From assembly GCA_020354595.1 (NCBI GenBank), contig CP070650.1, positions 1,874,957 to 1,890,101 on the forward strand: DNA of 15,145 nt, read 5' to 3'. Below the pieces are notes generated by a model. That model made no database searches. It was not told the origin of the DNA and saw only the letters and a program-made list of their open reading frames with translations. Origin of the DNA: Myxococcales bacterium (GTDB lineage Bacteria; Myxococcota_A; Polyangia; Polyangiales; Houyiibacteriaceae). The position numbers and the translations under genes were made by a program. Positions 6,293 to 12,988 of the stretch are shown here, one piece after another. Every line of letters begins with the position of its first letter. The first letter of the stretch is position 1.

Positions 6293-6309
6293 AGCGGCGG
6301 CGGGCCGCT
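6293..6309. terminator. Hairpin between convergent DUF2141 and DsrE2 genes
   Basis: AGCGGC-GGCGG-GCCGCT is a perfect 6-bp GC-rich stem with a 5-nt loop, overlapping the DsrE2 stop codon and 13 nt after the DUF2141 stop. The position suits a bidirectional terminator, but no T-tract follows on either strand. Confidence 0.45.
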
Positions 6310-6787
6310 AGACGAAGATGATCTGAGCGCCTTCGCTCATGTCCATGAAGTCCATGGCCGTGAGCACGTCCTTCACTTGCGGTACGAGGTCGTCCTTGGT
6401 GAGCTTGAACATGTCGAGCGCCATCTGACAGCCGTAGAGGTCTGCGCCGGCGTCGTCGAGCATCTCGATGAACTCGCGAATCGGCGGGATTTCGAGCCGG
6501 TCCATCTCTTTGCGCATTTGGGCCGTGGCCAGAGCTTCGACGCCGGGAAGACCCGCGATCATGGCTGGGATCGGCGCCGAGGGATTGCCGACGAGGTTCA
6601 AGTGCAGATGATCGATCTTCTTCTCGTTGACGATGTCGAGCCCCCAAAAGGTGAAGAACAGGCGGGCATCGACGCCCGCCATCCGCGCTGCGTTGGCGAG
6701 AATTAGCCCGGGGTATGCCATGTCAAAGCTCCCCTTCGAGCAGATCACGCTCAAGCTTCTTTTCTTCTCGGTTCCTGAGTTGGTCAT
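6308..6787 (-). CDS. DsrE2-like sulfurtransferase (DsrE/DsrF family)
   Basis: 159-aa DsrE/F-like protein of the DsrE2 subgroup. It starts with KKRSLSVICSKGSFDMAYPG (9-28), then LANAARMAGVDARLFFTFWG, and carries the conserved DLYGCQMALDMF block. Cys16 and Cys120 are the candidate persulfide-carrying residues; the Cys in the YGCQM motif is the one expected from the family. DsrE2 proteins are known to pass sulfane sulfur to partners such as TusA in sulfur-oxidising prokaryotes. ATG 6787 has AGGAG 6 nt upstream; a longer reading to 7054 would overlap the TusE-like gene and is rejected. It follows that gene by 23 nt and the sulfide:quinone oxidoreductase-like gene beyond it, so the three probably act in one sulfur-handling pathway. 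No TusA or rhodanese gene is present in the window. Confidence 0.88.
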   Translation of the reverse strand: MTNSGTEKKRSLSVICSKGSFDMAYPGLILANAARMAGVDARLFFTFWGLDIVNEKKIDHLHLNLVGNPSAPIPAMIAGLPGVEALATAQMRKEMDRLEIPPIREFIEMLDDAGADLYGCQMALDMFKLTKDDLVPQVKDVLTAMDFMDMSEGAQIIFV

Positions 6788-6810
6788 CACGTTCTCCTGC
6801 GGGTTGCCTG

Positions 6811-7107
6811 TCACAGACACGACTTGGGTTTGGGAATCCCGGCGATCTTGGCGATCAGCTTCGCCGGGCCGTCGGGAAAGAGCTTGTAGATTGCTTTGAT
6901 CGGAGTTTCCGATCGCTTGCTGATCTTGCGAAGCCCGGGGCTGGAGCCGGACTCGCTTTCGATCGCGCGTGCGGCGTTCAGAACTTGCCAGTGAGCGTCG
7001 CCGAGCTCTACGCCCAGGTCCTTTGCGAGCTCGTTCGCGAGCTCCTCGGACCAATCATCCTTGTTCGACAGATAGCCTTCGGCATCGGTTTGCACAGCTA
7101 CGGACAT
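6811..7107 (-). CDS. tusE: TusE/DsrC family sulfur carrier
   Basis: 98-aa small sulfur carrier. Family features include TDAEGYLSNKDDWSEELA (7-24), the AHWQVLN segment, and the flexible C-terminal arm GPAKLIAKIAGIPKPKSCL. The penultimate Cys97 is the conserved persulfide-carrying residue. DsrC proteins that serve dissimilatory sulfite reductase have a second Cys eleven residues earlier; here that position is Ala86, so this is the TusE-like or generic DsrC-like type, not the DsrAB partner. ATG 7107 is favoured because AGGAGG (7119-7114) is 6 nt upstream; the adjacent ATG at 7110 would leave only 3 nt. The start overlaps the flavoprotein stop as TGATG, indicating translational coupling. Its likely job is to accept sulfur released by the flavoprotein or DsrE2 and pass it on. 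The symbol is given for the family type, not for a proven role in tRNA thiolation. Confidence 0.88.
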   Translation of the reverse strand: MSVAVQTDAEGYLSNKDDWSEELANELAKDLGVELGDAHWQVLNAARAIESESGSSPGLRKISKRSETPIKAIYKLFPDGPAKLIAKIAGIPKPKSCL

Positions 7108-8360
7108 CATGAGCCTCCTGCCTCCGCGGCGGCGGAGAGTTGTTTTCCTGCCAACGACATCGTTGGAGAGATCGGGATCGGGCGCGCAGGCAGTAGCGCG
7201 TTCCAGTAGACCCACCGAAACGCGAGCTTGGCCCAGTGGTTACGGCGCGCTTCCTTGAGCAAAGGCAACGGGCCGAGGCCGGGGATCGGGAACTGCCCTG
7301 GTAACGGCTCGGTCTCGTAGTTGAAGTCGATCAACATGGCCTTGCCGTGGCCGGTTTCGACGAAGCAGTTGGAGTGGCCATCGAACGTCGGCTCGAGCTC
7401 CTTGCCATCAATCGCCCGGAGAATGTTTTCGCTCAAAAGGTCCACCTGGAAGTGGGCTACCGAACCGGCCTTCGAGCTGGGGAGGTCGGTCGCATCGCCG
7501 ATGCAAAAGACGTTGTCGACCCCCTTCACGGCCAAGGTATGGGGGTCGGTTGGCACGAAACCGAGCTCGTCCCCAAGCGGGCTGTCTTCGAGGAAACCCA
7601 CACCCGTGTGCGGAGGGATCGTGACCAGCAGGTCGTAGGGCACTTCGCGCTCGTCGTACGATCGAATGACGTTCTTCTCGGAGTCGACTTCGCCGGTCAT
7701 CAGCTCGGTTTCCACTTGAACGCCCTTGTCTTCGAGCAGGTACCCGAGTGTCTGCGACGCGAGCGGTTTGGTGAATGCGGCGTCGAGCGGGGTTGCGTAC
7801 ACCAGCTCGGTCTTGTCGCGAATGCCGCGTTTGGTGAGGTACGCGTCGGCCAAGAACGTGAACTCGAGCGGTGCGACGGGGCATTTGATCGGCATCTCGA
7901 CTACGTTGATGACCAAACGTCCCCCCTCGTAACGCGCGAGCGCACCTTGGAGGGCCTTTGCCCCTTCGAGCGTGTAGAAATCGAATACCGACTTCCGCCA
8001 ACCGCCGTCGAGCATCCCTTCGATCATGTCTGGACGAACTTCGGTTCCCGAGGCGATGATCAAGAAGTCGTAGGCAAGGGGATTGCCTTCGGCGACTTCG
8101 ACGACACGTCGTTCCGTGTCGATCGCCTTCACTTCGGTCTTGTGCCAGGTGATCCCTTTGCCGAGAGTAGCTCCGCGCTCGCGAACGATGCGCGCCTCGG
8201 TCTCGTCGCCGAACGGCAGAAACAGGAGGCCGGGTTGGTAGATGTGCGTCGTCGACGGATCGACTACCGCGACTTCCCAGTCACTCGACAAGCGCCGACG
8301 CATCTTGTGCGCCATCGCGGTTCCGGCTGTGCCTGCGCCCAAGATCAGGATGGTTTTCAT
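7107..8360 (-). CDS. sqr: Sulfide:quinone oxidoreductase-like flavoprotein
   Basis: 417-aa FAD-dependent disulfide-oxidoreductase-fold protein. It has an N-terminal FAD-binding GAGTAG (8-13), HIYQPGLLFLPFG (39-51) typical of SQR, and a second FAD block FCIGDATDLP (285-294). Cys160 (PIKCPVAPLE) and Cys332 (HSNCFVETG, followed by LIDFNYE) correspond in context to the two redox cysteines that carry the polysulfur bridge in SQRs, including the type that contains human SQOR. The C-terminal region has aromatic, amphipathic stretches (HWAKLAFRWVYWNALLPA) that could bind the membrane and quinone. The enzyme should oxidise sulfide, reduce quinone and produce sulfane sulfur at the membrane. GAGG lies about 8 nt before ATG 8360. 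It is followed by TusE-like and DsrE2-like carriers, which fits sulfur release and relay. Confidence 0.87.
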   Translation of the reverse strand: MKTILILGAGTAGTAMAHKMRRRLSSDWEVAVVDPSTTHIYQPGLLFLPFGDETEARIVRERGATLGKGITWHKTEVKAIDTERRVVEVAEGNPLAYDFLIIASGTEVRPDMIEGMLDGGWRKSVFDFYTLEGAKALQGALARYEGGRLVINVVEMPIKCPVAPLEFTFLADAYLTKRGIRDKTELVYATPLDAAFTKPLASQTLGYLLEDKGVQVETELMTGEVDSEKNVIRSYDEREVPYDLLVTIPPHTGVGFLEDSPLGDELGFVPTDPHTLAVKGVDNVFCIGDATDLPSSKAGSVAHFQVDLLSENILRAIDGKELEPTFDGHSNCFVETGHGKAMLIDFNYETEPLPGQFPIPGLGPLPLLKEARRNHWAKLAFRWVYWNALLPARPIPISPTMSLAGKQLSAAAEAGGS

Positions 8361-8421
8361 GGCGGGACCTCACTTAGAAACGCTGCAGGGCCGTGCAAAC
8401 CACGTGCCGAGTAGCTTTGCT

Positions 8422-9708
8422 TCAGGAATTCGCGGCTCGTGCTGCTTCGGCAGGCGAAAATCGTTCGGCTGGAAGCGATGTGGTCGCAGTTTTTGCGCGC
8501 TCGCGCATCGCCGTCAGAAAACGAAGTGTGCCGTCGAGCATGCGCGCGGTCCGCGGGGACGCGAAGATGTCGAACGCGTGCTGAGCGCCGCGAAGCTCGG
8601 CATATATCACGGGGGCTCGCGAGGCTTCTCCGAGCAACTCGGCGAAGAATCGAGCGTCTTCCACCGGAGCCAGCGTGTCGCGGTCCCCGTGTACGATGAG
8701 AAAGGGTGGCGCATTTGCGTGCACCCGGTCCATGGGCGAGGCGCGGTGGAACTTCTCGGGCTCCCGATGGAAAAAGGCCTTCATGATTATCGGCTCGAGC
8801 ATCTGCGGACGAAACCGGTCGAGCATGGCCCCGAGCCGGTTGGTGAAGTCATAGACGCCATAAACCGGCACCGCCGCTTGCACCGTCGTGTCCGCGTGCT
8901 CGAACCCCGGTTGATACTCGGGGTCGTTGGCTGTGAGCCCCATCATGGCTGTGAGGTGTCCGCCCGCCGAGCCACCGGTCACTGCGATGAAGTCCGGATC
9001 GACGCCATACTCGTCCGCGTGGCCACGAATCCACGTGAGCGCGTACTTGAGATCGATGAGATGCTCGGGCCAAGTCGCTCCGGGGCTCAGGCGATAGTTG
9101 ACGTTGAAACAAACCCAGCCATTCGCGGCGAGATGCCCGATGAGCGGCCAGCCTTGCTCGCGCTTGTCGCCGATGATCCAGGCGCCTCCGTGGATCTGCA
9201 TGATGGCGGGGCGCTTCTCGCCCGGCTCCAGGGGCATGGCCACGTCGAGCTTCAGGCGCTTGCCGGCGATCTCCCGATAGATGATGTCACGCTCTACCTT
9301 CACGCCTCGCCGACCGAAGCGAAATGGCATGACGAGCTGCGACATCGGCAAGCGACGAGTGGCGTCCGGATTCGCCAACCCCTGCAGCGCGTCGTCGAAC
9401 ACGTGGTGCGTCCTTCGACCGGCGTCGAAGAGTACGAGCAACCCCAACCAGGAACCGAGCGTGATGCCCATGCCGATGAGGCCCGGCCAACTCGAGAGCG
9501 CGCCGAGCTCCACGAACAAGACCGAGACGATGGCTTGCCACACGATGTGGTGCACCGCGAGCTCTGCGGTGAGCCACGATCCGAAGAAGCTTGGAACGAA
9601 CAGGACGGGAATCCGTCGGACGGGTACGAAAGCGTTCAGTGTGAACACCGCTCCGACCAAGCTGGCTCCAAGGAACAACCAAGCAACGACACTCTCGCTG
9701 ATCAGCAT
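8422..9708 (-). CDS. Membrane-anchored HSL/carboxylesterase-type alpha/beta hydrolase
   Basis: 428-aa esterase. Residues 1-95 hold about three hydrophobic helices (near 5-27, 46-68 and 76-95), anchoring it to the inner membrane. The catalytic domain has the HGGAW oxyanion motif (173-177), Ser247 in GGSAGG (245-250), Asp344 in HGDRDTLAP and His377 in AQHAFDIF. The arrangement is that of hormone-sensitive-lipase-like carboxylesterases; similar proteins with N-terminal membrane helices occur in actinobacteria and myxobacteria. I chose ATG 9708, with AGAAGG upstream, because it begins the first helix; a reading from 9777 would overlap the divergent nhaA start and add a non-conserved Arg/Pro-rich leader. 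It is 61 nt before the SQR-like gene and probably in the same transcript, though a functional link between ester hydrolysis and sulfide oxidation is not obvious. Its tail after about 405 is low-complexity and Ala-rich. Confidence 0.88.
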   Translation of the reverse strand: MLISESVVAWLFLGASLVGAVFTLNAFVPVRRIPVLFVPSFFGSWLTAELAVHHIVWQAIVSVLFVELGALSSWPGLIGMGITLGSWLGLLVLFDAGRRTHHVFDDALQGLANPDATRRLPMSQLVMPFRFGRRGVKVERDIIYREIAGKRLKLDVAMPLEPGEKRPAIMQIHGGAWIIGDKREQGWPLIGHLAANGWVCFNVNYRLSPGATWPEHLIDLKYALTWIRGHADEYGVDPDFIAVTGGSAGGHLTAMMGLTANDPEYQPGFEHADTTVQAAVPVYGVYDFTNRLGAMLDRFRPQMLEPIIMKAFFHREPEKFHRASPMDRVHANAPPFLIVHGDRDTLAPVEDARFFAELLGEASRAPVIYAELRGAQHAFDIFASPRTARMLDGTLRFLTAMRERAKTATTSLPAERFSPAEAARAANS

Positions 9709-9743
9709 GCGTTCTGGCCTTCTAGCACGTTCCGAGATAAACG
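9709..9743. promoter_or_regulatory. Very short divergent intergenic region
   Basis: Only 35 bp separate the esterase start (leftward) from the nhaA GTG (rightward). The promoters of the two operons must therefore overlap each other or lie inside the opposing coding regions. I could not pick convincing -35/-10 boxes. Confidence 0.35.
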
Positions 9744-11072
9744 GTGTCCATGGTGGATCCGGAGCTGTCCTACGCACGTGTCACACACCTGCCGGAACGG
9801 CCGATTCAACGGCTCCAGCGTCCGTTGCTGGCATTCACTCACGTCGAATCCGCTAGCGGCATCGTTCTTCTAGTATGTACGGTAATCGCGCTGATCGCCG
9901 CAAACTCGTCGTACGCCGAAGCATACGCGTCCTTTTGGGATCATGAGCTCAGGTTCGCAGTTGGCGACTTCGAGCTGGCGTACCCACTGTGGTACTGGGT
10001 CAACGATGGGCTGATGCCGATCTTCTTCTTCGTCATCGGGCTCGAAATCAAACGCGAGCTAGTGATCGGCGAGCTCAGCGACCCGAAGAAGATCGTCTTG
10101 CCGATTGCCGCCGCGCTCGGCGGCGTCGTGGTTCCGGTCGTCGTTTATCTGGCGCTTCAGTACGGGCAACCCGGGCAACGCGGCTGGGCGGTTCCGATGG
10201 CAACCGACATCGCGTTCGTCGTGGGCTGTCTGTCGCTTCTCGGGAGACGAGTTCCCTACGGCGTGACCCTCCTGATGCTTTCGCTTGCTATTGTCGACGA
10301 CCTGGCCGCCGTGTTGATCATCGCGCTCTTCTACACTGCCTCGATCAAGATGACGTGGCTGTCCTTGGCGGGCGTCGGCCTGATCGTGGTCGCTGTGATG
10401 AATCGCCTCGGCGTCCGTAACGTGTGGATCTATGTGCTCGTCGGCATCGTAGTCTGGCTCGGCACCCTCAAGTCAGGAGTGCATCCTACGATCGCAGGCG
10501 TGGCTCTGGGCCTCATGACCCCCGCAACGCCGTGGCTAGGCGGTCCGAAGTTCTTGGGCTTCCTCGGTCACACGAACGAGACCTTGAACAAGGAAGAGAC
10601 CACGATGGCGCGGGCCGAGGTGATGGTCGCGGACCTCGCGTTCGCCTCGAAGGAGGCAGTCTCCCCGTTGTCGCGGATCGAGCGCGGGCTCCACCCTTGG
10701 TCCGCGTTCGCGATCATGCCGGTTTTCGCCCTCGCCAATGCTGGGGTTCCGATCGCCGTAGAGAACATTGGAGCGCCGGTGAGCATTGCCGTCGCGGCTG
10801 GCTTGCTCGTCGGCAAGTCGGTGGGGATCTTCGGCGCGTCGTGGCTCACCGTGAAGCTCGGGTGGGCGAGCCGTCCAGCGGGAGTGACCTGGCCGGTTCT
10901 CCTGGGGGCGTCGTTCCTCGGCGGCATCGGCTTCACGATGGCGCTTTTCATCGCCTCTTTGGGGCTTTCTGGAGATGACTTGGTGGCCGCCAAGATCGGC
11001 GTCATCATTGGATCGTTCTGCAGCGCAGTAGCCGGCATGCTGATTCTCACCGCGGTCACCAAGAAGGGCTGA
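9744..11072 (+). CDS. nhaA: Na+/H+ antiporter NhaA
   Basis: 442-aa inner-membrane antiporter, somewhat longer than the E. coli enzyme (388 aa). The family core is unmistakable: FFFVIGLEIKRELVIGELSD (94-113), GWAVPMATDIAF (147-158) and LAIVDDLAAV (181-190). Asp185 and Asp186 match the two Na+/H+-binding aspartates of E. coli NhaA (163/164), and Asp155 matches Asp133. The last part, GASFLGGIGFTMALFIASL, is also conserved. It exchanges protons for sodium to control pH and salinity. The start may be GTG 9744 or ATG 9750, two codons later; no strong ribosome binding site distinguishes them. The stop TGA overlaps the next gene's ATG (TGATG at 11070-11074), so nhaA is translationally coupled to a small membrane protein gene. 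About 30 polar residues precede the first helix, more than in E. coli. Confidence 0.97.
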   Translation: MSMVDPELSYARVTHLPERPIQRLQRPLLAFTHVESASGIVLLVCTVIALIAANSSYAEAYASFWDHELRFAVGDFELAYPLWYWVNDGLMPIFFFVIGLEIKRELVIGELSDPKKIVLPIAAALGGVVVPVVVYLALQYGQPGQRGWAVPMATDIAFVVGCLSLLGRRVPYGVTLLMLSLAIVDDLAAVLIIALFYTASIKMTWLSLAGVGLIVVAVMNRLGVRNVWIYVLVGIVVWLGTLKSGVHPTIAGVALGLMTPATPWLGGPKFLGFLGHTNETLNKEETTMARAEVMVADLAFASKEAVSPLSRIERGLHPWSAFAIMPVFALANAGVPIAVENIGAPVSIAVAAGLLVGKSVGIFGASWLTVKLGWASRPAGVTWPVLLGASFLGGIGFTMALFIASLGLSGDDLVAAKIGVIIGSFCSAVAGMLILTAVTKKG

Positions 11073-11713
11073 TGCGCATCTGCGTCATTGCAGCCGTTCT
11101 CCTGTGTGCCGGAGTCGGTGAGGCGCAAGACGCGCCGGTCTTCTATTCGTACAAAGGCGATGCCGGCCGGACGGTTTACGTCAATCGATTCTCGATGGTG
11201 CCGCCGGAGAAGCGCGCGAAGGCGCGCGCGGTGGATCTGTCGAAGGTGGAGTTGCACGAGGAGCTTGCCGAGTCGCTCGCGGAAGCCGTCGAGGACGAGC
11301 TTCGCTACCTCAAAGACTCGGATCCATGCGACGACGCGCGGAGCGAATCGAGCGCGGGCGCATGGAAGCACATCTGGCACAGGCATGGACCTTGGGTTCT
11401 GGCCAGCCTTGCCGCGATCATCTTGGTCTTGATGACTCCGTGGATGATCGGGCGCACACCTCCAGGCGTGTGGTCGAGGCTGCTCATGGTTGCGCTGCCC
11501 GCCCTTGCGATGACGGCATTGCTTGCCGTTTCGGCAACCCGCGCGACTTCCTCGCTCGAAGCCGTCGAAGAGCTAGTCAAGCTCTGTGACGCCAACGAAA
11601 AAGAAGCGACACCGCGCAAACAGGTCGTGAGACTCAACGAAATGCACGGCTACATCGAGAAGCTCTACCGAGACCAATACGAGCACATCGAGAGCCTCAG
11701 TAGGTTCAAATGA
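11072..11713 (+). CDS. Membrane protein of unknown function with signal peptide
   Basis: 213 aa, family not recognised. Residues 1-18 look like a signal peptide (MRICVIAAVLLCAGVGEA). A short region with YSYKGDAGRTVYVNRF (25-40) is reminiscent of the DUF4124-type 'K-x-x-D-x-G-x-x-x-Y' segments, then an acidic helical stretch (about 55-85, ELHEELAESLAEAVEDEL) that could form a coiled coil. Two hydrophobic helices follow (about 107-127 and 136-155), then a charged tail (160-213) predicted helical. It starts inside the nhaA stop codon (TGATG) and its own stop overlaps the next ATG (ATGA), so it is tightly coupled within the nhaA unit. A role alongside the antiporter is inferred only from this coupling. 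Confidence 0.8.
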   Translation: MRICVIAAVLLCAGVGEAQDAPVFYSYKGDAGRTVYVNRFSMVPPEKRAKARAVDLSKVELHEELAESLAEAVEDELRYLKDSDPCDDARSESSAGAWKHIWHRHGPWVLASLAAIILVLMTPWMIGRTPPGVWSRLLMVALPALAMTALLAVSATRATSSLEAVEELVKLCDANEKEATPRKQVVRLNEMHGYIEKLYRDQYEHIESLSRFK

Positions 11714-11922
11714 CCGACGACTCTCAGACCACCGACGTAGCCACGTGTCCGCTGTGCGGACGAGCAAACGAATGCGCCATCGCAGCGGGCCGACCGCCCG
11801 AGTCGTGTTGGTGCATGACCGCGACGATGGATCCCGAGGCGCTGGCTTCGATTCCCCCGGAAGCCAAGGGAAAGGTCTGCATTTGCGCGCAATGCGCTGG
11901 CGGCGGCGGGTCGGCTGATTGA
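11710..11922 (+). CDS. Small cysteine-rich CWC domain protein
   Basis: 70 aa with eight cysteines: Cys13, 16, 22, 33, 35, 57, 59 and 62, in the arrangement CPLCGRxNxC...CWC...CICAQC. This matches the cysteine-rich CWC family of short bacterial proteins, presumed metal (zinc) binders of unknown function. The CPLCG and CxCxxC clusters are the expected ligands. The start overlaps the preceding stop as ATGA (11710-11713), so it is translated from the nhaA transcript. The stop lies 6 nt from the convergent CDF transporter gene, inside a strong hairpin. A metal-related role next to a metal exporter is suggestive, but the two genes are on opposite strands. Confidence 0.87.
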   Translation: MTDDSQTTDVATCPLCGRANECAIAAGRPPESCWCMTATMDPEALASIPPEAKGKVCICAQCAGGGGSAD

Positions 11923-11937
11923 GGTGCGTCAGCCGAC
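11910..11937. terminator. Bidirectional terminator hairpin between convergent operons
   Basis: GTCGGCTGA (11910-11918) pairs perfectly with TCAGCCGAC (11929-11937), a 9-bp stem with a 10-nt loop that includes or touches both stop codons. A second hairpin, CCGACGG-CTG-CCGTCGG (11933-11949), overlaps its right arm, so the two are mutually exclusive. Neither is followed by a T-run. Confidence 0.6.
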
Positions 11938-12852
11938 GGCTGCCGTCGGGCCACAGGGGTTGCACTTGTTCGCGAGCTCGTCGTGCTCGACTTGGATCGT
12001 CGCGTGCTGGATCGCGAATCGATCGGCGAGAGTGCGGTTGGCTGCGTCGATGATGCCCTGATGATCGGCGTCTTCGGCGATCACCAAGTGCGTCGTCGCG
12101 ATGTTTCTTCCGCTAGTCAGCGACCAGACGTGGAGATCGTGCGCGTCCAGCACCCCCGGGAGCGCTTTGAGCGCCTCGGTGACTTCTTCGAGGGAGATGC
12201 CTTTGGGGACGCCTTCCATGAGCACGTCGAGCGTTTCGCGCACCAGGCCCCACGCCGAGTACAGCACCAATGTGGCGATGACGAACGATGCAACGGGATC
12301 GGCCCAACGCCAGCCGAGGAAGTAGATCGCGGCGCCGGCCAAGATAGCGCCCACGCTGCCGAGCGTGTCCGCCATCACGTGGAGCCACGCGCCGCGGACG
12401 TTGAGATTCTGGTGTCTGCCGCCGCTCAGGATCAGCAGATTAGCGACGTTGATCGCCAGGCCGCCGCATGCGACGGCGAGCATGAGCGCGCCTCGCACCT
12501 CGGGAGGCTCGGAGAGACGCTCCCAGGCCTCGCGGCCGATGAGAACCGCCAAGGCGAGTAGGGCGGCGCCATTGGTGAGGGCGGCTAGGATCTCGGCTCG
12601 GTGAAATCCGTAGCTGCGATTTGGCGTGGCCGGTCGCTGCGCGAGCATGACGGCGACGAGCGACAGACTGAGTGCGGCGGCGTCCGAGAACATGTGGCCC
12701 GCGTCCGCGAGCAGCGCGAGCGAGTTGGCGGCAAGCCCGCCGATGACCTCCGCAACCATGTACGTCGCAGTCAGCCCCAGCGCCATCGCGAGCCGGCGGC
12801 GATTTCCGGCGACCTCCGAGCCCGTCGCATGGTGGTTGTGCTGGTGCCCCAT
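11929..12852 (-). CDS. Cation diffusion facilitator (CzcD/ZitB-like zinc/cobalt exporter)
   Basis: 307-aa CDF transporter with six hydrophobic segments. The metal site appears as two HxxxD pairs, His53/Asp57 (ADAGHMFSD) and His158/Asp162 (AWLHVMADT), the pattern typical of zinc/cobalt/cadmium exporters. The start MGHQHNHH gives a short histidine-rich N-terminus, and the C-terminal cytoplasmic domain (about 210-307, ISLEEVTEALKALPG then DLHVWSLTSG) is the usual dimerisation and metal-sensing domain, ending with a CNPC pair. It should export divalent metal from the cytoplasm in exchange for protons. I chose ATG 12852; a longer frame to 12999 would overlap the divergent iron-sulfur gene and looks non-coding. 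No strong Shine-Dalgarno is visible. The 136-bp upstream region carries a 20-bp-spaced direct repeat that may be a regulator site. Confidence 0.93.
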   Translation of the reverse strand: MGHQHNHHATGSEVAGNRRRLAMALGLTATYMVAEVIGGLAANSLALLADAGHMFSDAAALSLSLVAVMLAQRPATPNRSYGFHRAEILAALTNGAALLALAVLIGREAWERLSEPPEVRGALMLAVACGGLAINVANLLILSGGRHQNLNVRGAWLHVMADTLGSVGAILAGAAIYFLGWRWADPVASFVIATLVLYSAWGLVRETLDVLMEGVPKGISLEEVTEALKALPGVLDAHDLHVWSLTSGRNIATTHLVIAEDADHQGIIDAANRTLADRFAIQHATIQVEHDELANKCNPCGPTAAVG

Positions 12853-12904
12853 CTGCTGACGGTGCTTACCACGAGGGGCGACATCGAGCGATTCAACGGC
12901 AGTT

Positions 12905-12933
12905 CGCTGTAGTGGTTTGTCACCCGCTGTAGT
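12905..12933. repeat. Direct repeat in divergent promoter region, possible operator
   Basis: CGCTGTAGT occurs at 12905-12913 and again at 12925-12933, exactly 20 bp apart, i.e. two helical turns, on the same face of the DNA. It lies between the divergent CDF exporter and CDGSH protein genes. A tandem binding site for a regulator of one or both genes is possible; chance is not excluded. No clear promoter boxes were found in the remaining 136-bp gap. Confidence 0.35.
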
Positions 12934-12988
12934 AGAAAACCAGGTCCGGGGTGGTGCCCAAAGATGCTGAGAAACGAGGAGGACCCCC

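Noticed and set aside
6788..7054. N-terminal extension of the DsrE2 gene to 7054
   Set aside because: It overlaps the TusE-like gene in another frame and is Arg-rich; ATG 6787 has a good ribosome binding site.
7347..8414. 355-codon plus-strand open frame
   Set aside because: It is the complement of the SQR-like gene, whose FAD motifs and cysteines are clear.
9709..9777. N-terminal extension of the esterase to 9777
   Set aside because: It would overlap the nhaA start and adds an Arg/Pro-rich leader before an otherwise natural first membrane helix at 9708.
8242..9873. 543-codon open frame on the plus strand
   Set aside because: It is antisense to the esterase and the start of the SQR-like gene and also crosses into nhaA. 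Its His/Arg-rich composition has no family signature, as expected for a frame opposite GC-rich genes.
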